A DNA stretch of 28,620 nucleotides from positions 1 through 28,620 of the forward strand of contig JAEEML010000085.1 in NCBI GenBank assembly GCA_016283195.1, read 5' to 3'. Position numbers and translations under genes: made by a program. The stretch comes from Deltaproteobacteria bacterium (GTDB taxonomy: Bacteria > JAEEML01). Shown here in pieces: positions 7,731-15,192 of the stretch. The notes under the pieces are model-generated. The model worked only from the letters and a program-made list of their open reading frames with translations, did no database searches and had not been told where the DNA came from. Position 1 is the stretch's first letter, and each line of letters opens with the position of its first letter.

Positions 7731-10286
7731 ATGAACAAAAACGCCATCAAGAACTACGCTGTCTGGGCAAGGCGTGAGCTGATCAATCGTGTCTCCCAGC
7801 GCGCCATGATGTACGGAATCACAGCGAAAGATGCCGGTGACACCAATGCGGAGAGCGTGAACGGCCACCTTCTGTCTCAAACAGAGAAGCGGCAGCGGCA
7901 GGCGCTGATCCGTAGCATTCAGGGAAAAGGCTATGAGCAGGTCATAGAGGAAGTGGCCTACACATGGTTCAATCGTTTTGCCGCCTTGCGCTTCATGGAG
8001 GTCAACGGTTATCTGCCGTCTCACATACGCGTATTCACCAACGATGCAGGCGAATTCAAACCACAGATACTCGCCGAAGCCATCCATTTGGAGTTGGATG
8101 GCTTGGACATGAAGAAAGTCTATACGCTGGAGAATGACAACAAGAGCGAGGAGCTGTTCAAATACCTGCTGACTGTACAGTGCAATGCGTTAAACAGCAT
8201 TCTGCCCGGCATGTTCCAAAGAATTGACGATTACACCGAGTTGTTGCTCCCCGATTACCTACTTCGCGAGGGTAGCGTCATCGAGCAGTTGGTCACAACG
8301 ATCCCCGAGGAAGACTGGACAGACCAGGTGCAGATCATCGGATGGCTATACCAGTATTATAACAGTGAACCCAAGGACAAAGTCTTTGCCGATCTCAAGA
8401 AGAACATCAAGATCACCAAGGAAAACATCCCTGCGGCGACGCAGCTCTTTACGCCGGACTGGATTGTGCATTACATGGTCGAGAATAGTCTCGGTCGGCT
8501 ATGGATAGAGAGAAAAATAGTTGGAAGTTCTGAGTTGGTAGTTGGTAGCTCTGACTACGAGGAGAAGCGTCAACAGATAGAAAAAACGTTGGTCGAAAAA
8601 TTCGGCTGGAAATACTATCTCCCCGAAGCCAAGCAAGAACCTGAGGTACGGAAAAAACTAATCACTAACCACTACTCACTACCCACTGCTCCGCAGGAGC
8701 TCCGCGTCATCGATCCCTGCTGTGGATCTGGGCACATTCTCTGCGTTCTCTTTGACGTACTCATCCGAATCTATGAGGATTATGGCTATACGTCGCGAGA
8801 GGCGGCAACCGAAATCGTCGAGAACAACCTATGGGGATTGGACATCGATGAACGAGCGGCACAGCTGTCCTATTTCGCCGTGATGATGAAGGCTCGCCAG
8901 TATGACCGACGTTTCTTTACACGGAATGTGCAGCCCCATGTTTACTCCCCCAAAGGCTATCCTGAAGGATTGGAATACGGTTCACTCATTACCGTGGAAT
9001 CGCTTGAACCCGCACCAGAACAAACCAATCGAGAACTGTTTGATGAAAAATATAGCCATGCCCTAAACCGATGGAACTTCCGACATGCACTCAGCCAGAA
9101 GTATCACGTCGTAGTGACGAATCCGCCGTATATGGGCAATAGTGGTATGGGGGCAAAACTTGCGGAATTTGTAAAGAGTCAATTTCCTGATAGCAAAAGC
9201 GATTTATTTGCCTGCTTTATTGAACGATGCCGCAATATGATCAACGAAAGTGGCTATCAAGCCATGATTACGCAACATGCCTGGATGTTCTTGTCGAGTT
9301 TTGAAAACTTGCGTAAAAAGATGCAGACAATTGATACGATAAATATGGCCCACCTTGGTGCAAGAGCATTTGAAGAAATTGGTGGTGAGGTTGTTCAAAC
9401 AACTACATTTGTATTAAGAAATATATATACTAAAGATTACAAAAGTACGTATTGCCGACTGATTGACCCCACGACACAACAAGGAAAAGAAGATATGTTT
9501 TTGTCGGGGGAGAACCGCTATATTGCCAATCAGTCCAACTTCTCCAAAATCCCGGGGTCGCCTGTGGCGTATTGGGTGAGTGAGAAAATGCTTACTTGTT
9601 TTATTCAAAGTCAAAGTCTTGGAAAAGTCTTTAAGTTGCTTGCAGGTACTTCTACGGGCGATAATACCCTTTATCAGCGTTTTTGGTATGAGGTTAATTA
9701 TAATAATATTTCATTATATCCAGATAACAGTAAAAGATGGTTTCCGTGTAACACGGGGGGCAGTTTCTATAAATATGCTTCAAATAGCACCACTGTGATT
9801 GATTGGGAAAATGATGGATGTCGAATTCGTAATCATATAAATGGTAAGGGAAAAATTGGTTCAGCAATTCGTAATAGAGAGTATTATTTTCGTTCTGGTA
9901 TTACTTGGAACAAACTGAGTTCTTCTAACTTTGGAGTTCGATTCGTTCCAGAAGGATATATTTCAGATGATACTGCAAGAATGATTATCTCTCGCTCATT
10001 AGAACAGCAATATTATTTGTTAGCTTTTTTATGTTCTAATGTCTGCCAGAACTTTTTGGCAATGTTATCACCTACTTTGAGCTTTACAAATTCTGAGTTG
10101 GAACGATTGCCATTCTTTGAATCCAATAATCAAGGGGTGTATTCAAACATCATTAACTTATCTAAAGATAATCATTTCCAGAGTTTAAATGATGTTTCTT
10201 CCTTTGAAACGTCGTGGGATTTTTCCCGTCATCCGTTGTTGCCTAAGCGAGATTCCAACAAAGGAGAGGAGAACGGAAATGCCTGA
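7731..10286 (+). CDS. pglX: PglX, N-terminal methyltransferase and target-recognition part of a split gene
   Basis: An 851-residue protein matching the first three quarters of BREX PglX, an N6-adenine DNA methyltransferase that marks host DNA. The SAM-binding motif DPCCGSGH is at 328-335 and the catalytic NPPY at 464-467. From about residue 480 onward lies the presumed target-recognition region, encoded by markedly AT-rich DNA (only 14 of 60 bases are G or C at 9661-9720). The protein ends 14 residues after the family motif FETSWDFSRHPLL, whereas whole PglX proteins continue for about 330 more residues. Those are encoded separately at 12385-13371. Two linker segments (about 264-275 and 309-320) are encoded by GTTGGTAG/CACTAACC-type repeats. 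An AAGGAAG site precedes the start. Both key methylase motifs are intact, so catalysis may be retained if the C-terminal piece joins in trans. Confidence 0.93.
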   Translation: MNKNAIKNYAVWARRELINRVSQRAMMYGITAKDAGDTNAESVNGHLLSQTEKRQRQALIRSIQGKGYEQVIEEVAYTWFNRFAALRFMEVNGYLPSHIRVFTNDAGEFKPQILAEAIHLELDGLDMKKVYTLENDNKSEELFKYLLTVQCNALNSILPGMFQRIDDYTELLLPDYLLREGSVIEQLVTTIPEEDWTDQVQIIGWLYQYYNSEPKDKVFADLKKNIKITKENIPAATQLFTPDWIVHYMVENSLGRLWIERKIVGSSELVVGSSDYEEKRQQIEKTLVEKFGWKYYLPEAKQEPEVRKKLITNHYSLPTAPQELRVIDPCCGSGHILCVLFDVLIRIYEDYGYTSREAATEIVENNLWGLDIDERAAQLSYFAVMMKARQYDRRFFTRNVQPHVYSPKGYPEGLEYGSLITVESLEPAPEQTNRELFDEKYSHALNRWNFRHALSQKYHVVVTNPPYMGNSGMGAKLAEFVKSQFPDSKSDLFACFIERCRNMINESGYQAMITQHAWMFLSSFENLRKKMQTIDTINMAHLGARAFEEIGGEVVQTTTFVLRNIYTKDYKSTYCRLIDPTTQQGKEDMFLSGENRYIANQSNFSKIPGSPVAYWVSEKMLTCFIQSQSLGKVFKLLAGTSTGDNTLYQRFWYEVNYNNISLYPDNSKRWFPCNTGGSFYKYASNSTTVIDWENDGCRIRNHINGKGKIGSAIRNREYYFRSGITWNKLSSSNFGVRFVPEGYISDDTARMIISRSLEQQYYLLAFLCSNVCQNFLAMLSPTLSFTNSELERLPFFESNNQGVYSNIINLSKDNHFQSLNDVSSFETSWDFSRHPLLPKRDSNKGEENGNA
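8532..8688. repeat. Pair of low-complexity tracts read in frame within pglX
   Basis: A plus-sense tract GAGTTGGTAGTTGGTAGC (8532-8549) and a minus-sense relative at 8657-8688 (built on CACTAACC and CACTACCC units) lie on either side of a family-conserved segment. They are roughly inverted; GTTGGTAGTTGGTAG pairs with the second tract at 12 of 15 positions. They translate to variable linkers (SSELVVGSSD and TNHYSLPTAP) and lie before methylase motif I, not inside a catalytic motif. Confidence 0.6.
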
Positions 10287-10383
10287 AAGTATGAGATCTG
10301 AACAACGTTATGTAACTTTTCCAACGGCTTGTGGGGAAAATTCAACAATCGCTCATCAAACAGAAGCTATGGTAAAGGAGTGA
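10279..10383 (+). CDS. 34-codon ORF linking pglX and the AAA ATPase gene
   Basis: The ATG at 10279 overlaps the pglX stop by 8 nt and is preceded by a strong AGGAGAGGAG purine run. The frame encodes 34 residues beginning MPESMRSEQRYVTFPTACGE. Its stop is part of the AAAGGAGTGA that serves as ribosome-binding site for the ATPase gene at 10388. This layout looks like translational coupling. The peptide could be a real small component, for example a sensor or regulator of the ATPase pair, or just a coupling leader. I do not recognise the sequence, and a window this short can be open by chance. Confidence 0.45.
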   Translation: MPESMRSEQRYVTFPTACGENSTIAHQTEAMVKE

Positions 10384-10387
10384 ACAA

Positions 10388-11659
10388 ATGGCGATCATCG
10401 AAGGCATTCGGATCAAAAATTACAGGGCTTTGCATGACATCACCATGGGAAGGCTTTGGAATCGACAGAATGAAAAACCGCTAAAAGCATTGACCGTAGT
10501 CATCGGTAAAAATGGTGCTGGAAAAAGCACGCTGTTCGATGCGTTTGGATTCCTCGCAGACTGTATGAAACTCGGTGTGGAAGAAGCGTGTGATGCTCGC
10601 GGACGTGGGGGATATGATAAAATTTATTCTCAAGGTGCAGAAGGGCCAATGGAATTTGAAGTGTACTATAAGGAAAATAGTGCATCTCGGCCAATCACAT
10701 ACGAGATTGCTATTGGTCTGGATGAGCAAGAACGCCCAATTATTCTAAAGGAACGGCTCAGACAACGTCGTAAAGGTCAAAAACGTGGCTGGCCTTTTTC
10801 TTTTCTTATCCTTGATAAGGGAAAGGGGTTGGCATGGAAAGGTGAATATGAAGGCCATCAGTTTGATGATACCAGTCTGTTTGATTACGTTGCATATATG
10901 CAGAATCATCAGGAAGAATCCAATCAAACAGAGGTCGTTGAGCTGACAGATATCAGCAAACCAGGCATTACCACTCTGGGAGCCCTTAAACAGCATCCGA
11001 GAATCTCTGCATTTCGAAGCTTTCTTGAAAATTGGTATTTATGTTATTTTACACCCGATGCAGCTCGCAGCCTTCCATTGTCTGGACCTCAAAAGCATTT
11101 AAACCTGCATGGCGACAATCTTGGGAATGTCGTGCAATTCATGGAACGAGAGCATGGAAAGCGCCTTCATCGGATACTCGACAGTATTTCGCAAAAGATT
11201 CCAGGTCTGCAAAAGATCGATACTGAAAAAACGAGTGATGGAAGATTATTGTTAAGATTCTTTAACCAGGGATTTGAACGTCCGTTTTATGCACAGCAGA
11301 TTTCCGATGGCACACTCAAGGTCTTTGCTTATATGTTGTTGCTTGAAGATCCATCTCCCGCTTCGTTGCTTTGTATTGAAGAACCAGAGAATGGTATTTA
11401 TCACAAACTACTCAACACGCTTGTCGAAGAATTTAGGGCATTTGTATCCAATAGCAAAACGCAGTCGCAGGTGATCGTGACGACGCATCAGCCTTATTTT
11501 TTGGATGCGGTCGAACCAGATGAGGTTTGGGTCCTGGAAAAGCAATCCGATGGTTTTAGTACGATCACAAGGGCGGATTCCATCGAGTTCGTTCAGAATA
11601 TGTTTGAAGAAGGACAACCGCTTGGTAGCCTCTGGTACAGCGATTATTTCGATAAATAA
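10388..11659 (+). CDS. AAA_21/RecF-like ABC-type ATPase, AriA-like (PARIS-type)
   Basis: A 423-residue SMC/ABC-type ATPase. Walker A GKNGAGKST is at 40-48, an ABC-signature-like ISDGTL at 305-310, Walker B LLCIEEPE at 327-334 and the H-loop TTHQP at 365-369. The family is that of predicted ATPases related to RecF and OLD (AAA_21). The next gene, 12 bp away, encodes a DUF4276 protein. This ATPase/TOPRIM pairing is that of the PARIS abortive-infection system, in which the ATPase complex senses a phage anti-restriction protein and releases the TOPRIM nuclease. The pair interrupts pglX. The AAAGGAG site 6 bp before the ATG is strong. The family call is firm; the PARIS role is inferred from pairing and location. 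Confidence 0.85.
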   Translation: MAIIEGIRIKNYRALHDITMGRLWNRQNEKPLKALTVVIGKNGAGKSTLFDAFGFLADCMKLGVEEACDARGRGGYDKIYSQGAEGPMEFEVYYKENSASRPITYEIAIGLDEQERPIILKERLRQRRKGQKRGWPFSFLILDKGKGLAWKGEYEGHQFDDTSLFDYVAYMQNHQEESNQTEVVELTDISKPGITTLGALKQHPRISAFRSFLENWYLCYFTPDAARSLPLSGPQKHLNLHGDNLGNVVQFMEREHGKRLHRILDSISQKIPGLQKIDTEKTSDGRLLLRFFNQGFERPFYAQQISDGTLKVFAYMLLLEDPSPASLLCIEEPENGIYHKLLNTLVEEFRAFVSNSKTQSQVIVTTHQPYFLDAVEPDEVWVLEKQSDGFSTITRADSIEFVQNMFEEGQPLGSLWYSDYFDK

Positions 11660-11671
11660 TGGAGTTGAAGC

Positions 11672-12343
11672 ATGCATTTTGAATTTCTCGTCGAAGGACA
11701 ATGCGAGCTGACGGCATTATCTATCCTGATGTCAAAGATACTAGGGCCCTATCAGGAACCACACACCTGGAAGATTCATAAGCATCGGGGAATCGGCAAA
11801 TTTCCAGAAGATCCAGCCCAAAAGCCATCAGCTGGCGATGGGTCTTTGCTTCATAATTTATCTTCCAAACTGAGAGCTTACGGTCATGAAGAGAAAAAAG
11901 ATCTTGTCGTCGTGGTTCTCGTTGATTTAGACGATCGTCCGGATTGCCGTGTATTTAAACAGGAATTGCTTCATCAGCTGGATTTCTGCGTAAATAAGCC
12001 GAATACTTTATTTCGTATCGCAATCGAAGAACTGGAAGCATGGTATTTAGGTGACCGAAAAGCCATTGCACAGGCTTATCCCAATGCTCGTTTCGAAATC
12101 CTGAATCATTATACACAAGACTGCATTTGTGGCACCTGGGAACTGCTTGCCAAAGTTGTAAATGATAGAGATGTGCAGGAATTGTTGGCATCAAAGAGAC
12201 GTTCAACACGACTGCTTGAAGCGAAAGTGCAATGGGCAAAAAAGATAACGCCTTGGATGGATATTGAACAGAATCTATCACCGAGTTTTGTTGTATTCAG
12301 AGATGGGGTTAGACGGCTTGCAGGAAATCACGTTGGTAGTTGA
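11672..12343 (+). CDS. DUF4276 TOPRIM-like protein, AriB-like (PARIS-type effector)
   Basis: A 223-residue protein with the DUF4276 landmarks: an early EGQCE motif at 8-12 (the TOPRIM-type glutamate), VDLDDR at 84-89 (the acidic DxD-like site) and IEELEAW at 118-124. In PARIS the equivalent AriB is a TOPRIM nuclease that, once freed from the ATPase, cleaves host tRNA and stops growth. Here all the expected acidic residues are visible, so an active nuclease is plausible but unproven. A GGAG site lies between the two genes. It ends 41 bp before the second pglX piece. The DNA is somewhat more AT-rich than brxC. Confidence 0.85.
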   Translation: MHFEFLVEGQCELTALSILMSKILGPYQEPHTWKIHKHRGIGKFPEDPAQKPSAGDGSLLHNLSSKLRAYGHEEKKDLVVVVLVDLDDRPDCRVFKQELLHQLDFCVNKPNTLFRIAIEELEAWYLGDRKAIAQAYPNARFEILNHYTQDCICGTWELLAKVVNDRDVQELLASKRRSTRLLEAKVQWAKKITPWMDIEQNLSPSFVVFRDGVRRLAGNHVGS

Positions 12344-12384
12344 TCGTAACACTTGGAAAACATGGATTTTAAGGAGAATCACGC

Positions 12385-13371
12385 ATGGGTTACTTGATTT
12401 CTGATCAATATAATGCCTGGGCACAGGAATGCGAGAATCGTTTCAACCAGCTCAAAGCCAATGAAGAAGAACTCAACCGCATCTTTATCGATATCTATGG
12501 CTTGCAGGACGAACTCACACCCGAAGTCGAAGATAAGGACGTGACGGTCCGCAAGGCGGATTTGCAGCGAGAGATTAAAAGCCTGATTTCGTATGCAGTG
12601 GGCTGCATGTTCGGAAGGTATTCGCTGGATAAGGATGGTTTGATTTTCGCTGGTGGTGAGTTTAGTGATCAGTGGTTAGTGGTGAATCCGGATCGAAGCC
12701 AAAAGCTGGATGCCCATAAGAGTCTTTGCTACTTGCGCGAGGTTGCCGAGAATGCGGAAATCACGGATTTGATGCGCACTCATTTCGGGGTCGATGCAGA
12801 TAACATCATACCTGTGACAGACGATGAATACTTCGAGGACGACATTGTGAGCCGTTTTGTGAAGTTCGTTGAAGTCGCTTATAGCAAAGATACGCTTGAA
12901 GAAAACCTGTCGTTTATTGCAAATGCGCTTGGTGGCAAAGGTTCCTCGCGTGAAGTTATTCGCAAGTACTTCCTCAACGATTTCTTTGAGGATCACTGCA
13001 AAATCTATCAGAAACGTCCGATTTACTGGCTATTTGACAGCGGCAAGAAGAATGGCTTCAAGTGCCTGATTTACATGCATCGTTATCAACCAGACACCAT
13101 TGCCCGCATCCGCACCGACTATGTTCACGAACAGCAGAGCCGCTACGACACCGCCATCGACAACATCAACTCGCAGCTCAACAGCCTAACGGGTTCCAAC
13201 CTCGTCAAGCATAAAAAGCAGCTCGCCAAGCTCACCGCCCAAAAAGACGAACTCCACGCCTACGAAGAAAAGATCCACCACCTCGCCGACCAGATGATCA
13301 AAATCGATTTGGATGATGGCGTCAAGGTGAACTACGCGAAGTTTGACAGTGTATTGGCTAAGGTGAAGTAA
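12385..13371 (+). CDS. pglX: PglX, C-terminal part of the split gene
   Basis: A 328-residue protein matching the C-terminal quarter of BREX PglX. Conserved landmarks include [20 protein letters not shown] (26-45), [14 protein letters not shown] (69-82), [14 protein letters not shown] (146-159) and a coiled-coil-like tail from about 250. It has its own ATG with an AAGGAG site at 12371-12376, so it is set up for separate translation. Added to the 851-residue part, the total of 1179 equals a usual full PglX. Between AGGE (89-92) and the [12 protein letters not shown] motif lies about 45 residues of insert relative to typical family members, beginning in a GTGGTTAGTG-type repeat. The two parts may assemble into one enzyme. 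Confidence 0.9.
   Translation: MGYLISDQYNAWAQECENRFNQLKANEEELNRIFIDIYGLQDELTPEVEDKDVTVRKADLQREIKSLISYAVGCMFGRYSLDKDGLIFAGGEFSDQWLVVNPDRSQKLDAHKSLCYLREVAENAEITDLMRTHFGVDADNIIPVTDDEYFEDDIVSRFVKFVEVAYSKDTLEENLSFIANALGGKGSSREVIRKYFLNDFFEDHCKIYQKRPIYWLFDSGKKNGFKCLIYMHRYQPDTIARIRTDYVHEQQSRYDTAIDNINSQLNSLTGSNLVKHKKQLAKLTAQKDELHAYEEKIHHLADQMIKIDLDDGVKVNYAKFDSVLAKVK
12661..12683. repeat. AGTGGTTAGTG-type tract inside the PglX C-terminal gene
   Basis: AGTGATCAGTGGTTAGTGG-like sequence read in frame as SDQWLVV. The 11-mer AGTGGTTAGTG at 12671-12681 is the exact reverse complement of CACTAACCACT at 8663-8673 in the N-terminal pglX gene. The repeat family has therefore entered both halves of the gene at non-conserved sites. 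Confidence 0.6.
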
Positions 13372-13389
13372 GAGAGGATATTTCGTAGC

Positions 13390-15045
13390 ATGGACAGACC
13401 ACAAAAAGAAACTTTGACTATAGAATTTAAGGGTGATCGTTCGCCGCTTAAACTAGATGATTTGTATCAGGCTATCGTAGCTATGGCCAACACAGATGGT
13501 GGCGTTATTTATTTGGGCATTGAGGATGATGGAACGGTCACAGGCTTACATCCTCAACACTCAAATATCGTAGAGATAGCAGCCAAAATTCAGACGCATA
13601 CACACCCTTCAATTACCCCGAATTTAAAGATTGAAAAATTTGATAATAAGCCTGTCTTGGTTATTGAGGTCATATCCTCCCGTAATCTCGTAATGACATC
13701 GGATGGTCGCTATTTGCGCAGACGGTTAAAACACGATGGTTTGCCGGAAGTCGTAGCGATGTTACCAAATGAAGTAATCCAACGTTTCGCCAGCATTCAG
13801 CAATTCGATCCTTCATCACAAGTCGTCGAGCAAGTGCGTTCTGATGTGGCTTTGAATCCGTTAGAAAGAGAACGGTTACGTAGCATGATTCAAACTTATC
13901 ATGGAGATTCGTCTCTATTGAGTCTTTCCAATGATGATTTGGATAAAGCGCTTGAACTGAGTCATGAATATGATGGCATTTTATATCCGACGATTACGGG
14001 GCTGCTTCTGATTGGACATGAACAATATATAAAAAAGTATGTCCCTGGGCATGAAGTGTTATTTCAAGTGTTAAGTGGCGAAGATGTTTTGTCAAATTCT
14101 CCATCGATGCGTGGTTCTTTACTGTCAATATTCGAAACTGTAAACGTGTTGTTTCAATCCAGAGTAACTGAGAGTGAAATTCAAGTAGGACTATTCCGTG
14201 TACCCATTCCGAATTATGAAAAAGAAGCATTTAGAGAAGGATTCGTTAATGCACTTGTTCATCGAGATTATTATCGAATGGGGGCAATTCATGTGCAGCT
14301 GCAGAAACACAATCTGATTATTTCTAATCCTGGTGGCTTTCTTGAAGGGGTTACACCTGATAATATTTTAACCGTAGCACCATCCCCTCGTAATCGATTA
14401 TTGGCTGAAGCGGTAAAGCGTATTGGGCTAGCAGAACGCACAGGACGTGGTGTCGATAAGATTTATAGTTCTTTACTTCGAAGTGGACATGACATTCCCG
14501 ATTATTCGGACAGCGACAATACTAGGGTCGTTTTACGAATGAGTAGTGCGGAAGTGGATAAAGAATTTGTCAGAATGCTCGTTGTAGAGGAACAAAAAAT
14601 TAATCAGTTAATGCCGATAAATGCTCTGATCATATTAAATGCGTTAAAATATGAACGCAGGCTTTCTTTATCTGATTTTGCAAAGAGAATTCAGCGTAGA
14701 GAAAGCGAGGCAAAAGAAACCGTAGAATGGCTTGTTGAAATTGGTATGGTTGAGGGCATAGGTAATAAAGCAGCTCGTCGTTACATGCTGAGTTCAAACG
14801 TCTATGCTCTTTCTGGCAATGCTGCAGGTTACTCTAGGCAACGAGGACTAACGACGGAAGAAGAAATAGCACAAATCAAACGAGTGCTGAATGAAACCTC
14901 CACAATTACTCGTGCAAAGGTGGTTGAAATCTGTTCGTGTTCTGAGAACCACGCATCATATCTTCTAAAAACCTTAGCAGATAACGGTATTATTGAACTT
15001 GTTAGGCATGGACGTAATACATATTATTTAAAAAAAACTACGTAA
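13390..15045 (+). CDS. AlbA_2/Schlafen-type ATP-binding protein with winged-helix tail
   Basis: A 551-residue protein. The AlbA_2 domain (about 8-130) shows IEFKG at 11-15 and the signature MANTDGGVIYLGIEDDG at 32-48. A GHKL-like HATPase_c_4 region (about 275-365) has REGFVNALVHRDYY, then ISNPGGFLEG and GLAERTGRGVDKI. Winged-helix segments (about 410-550) follow, the last with the pattern RAKVVEICSCSENHASYLL. Proteins of this build are annotated as RecG-like or transcriptional regulators and recur as accessory genes in BREX loci between pglX and pglZ; their role there is unknown. The start is an ATG 18 bp after the pglX C-terminal gene. Its DNA is clearly more AT-rich than brxC or pglZ, suggesting it joined the locus separately. 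Confidence 0.88.
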   Translation: MDRPQKETLTIEFKGDRSPLKLDDLYQAIVAMANTDGGVIYLGIEDDGTVTGLHPQHSNIVEIAAKIQTHTHPSITPNLKIEKFDNKPVLVIEVISSRNLVMTSDGRYLRRRLKHDGLPEVVAMLPNEVIQRFASIQQFDPSSQVVEQVRSDVALNPLERERLRSMIQTYHGDSSLLSLSNDDLDKALELSHEYDGILYPTITGLLLIGHEQYIKKYVPGHEVLFQVLSGEDVLSNSPSMRGSLLSIFETVNVLFQSRVTESEIQVGLFRVPIPNYEKEAFREGFVNALVHRDYYRMGAIHVQLQKHNLIISNPGGFLEGVTPDNILTVAPSPRNRLLAEAVKRIGLAERTGRGVDKIYSSLLRSGHDIPDYSDSDNTRVVLRMSSAEVDKEFVRMLVVEEQKINQLMPINALIILNALKYERRLSLSDFAKRIQRRESEAKETVEWLVEIGMVEGIGNKAARRYMLSSNVYALSGNAAGYSRQRGLTTEEEIAQIKRVLNETSTITRAKVVEICSCSENHASYLLKTLADNGIIELVRHGRNTYYLKKTT

Positions 15046-15072
15046 TATGAAGGTTGGGAACAGTGGATATTG

Positions 15073-15182
15073 AGTCTGAGAATAGTCTGAGAAAAAGTCT
15101 GAGAATGTGAGTGTAAGTCATTGAAAAATCGGCATATTGCCAGTGGAAAGTCTGAGAAAGAGTCTGAGAAAGAGTCTGAGAA
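15073..15182. repeat. Six copies of AGTCTGAGAA in two triplets before pglZ
   Basis: Copies begin at 15073, 15084, 15096, 15149, 15161 and 15173. The second triplet has an exact 12-bp period, so it can be read as KSEKESEKESEK in frame with pglZ from a TTG at 15121. The first triplet has spacings of 11 and 12 bp and is out of register. The array fills the gap between the AlbA_2 gene and pglZ. Repeated SEK-type tracts are common in tails of AlbA_2 and Fic proteins, so this may be a relic of a longer C-terminus. Confidence 0.75.
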
Positions 15183-15192
15183 AGGTAACCTC

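Noticed and set aside
10261-12400. Interpretation of pglX as a simple pseudogene
   Set aside because: Both parts are long, open, carry intact family motifs and have their own start signals. Loss of function is possible but not what the sequence shows.
15063-15110. 15-codon GTG-started frame over the first repeat triplet
   Set aside because: Too short, composed only of repeat sequence, and with no conservation argument available.
15073-15182. CRISPR array
   Set aside because: The repeated unit is only 10 bp with 1-2 bp spacing inside each triplet. There are no spacers of 30-40 bp and no cas genes.
15121-15192. TTG start for pglZ giving an SEK-repeat N-terminal extension
   Set aside because: The family start matches the ATG at 15193, which has a better ribosome-binding site. 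The extension is pure repeat. It remains possible and is noted under findings.
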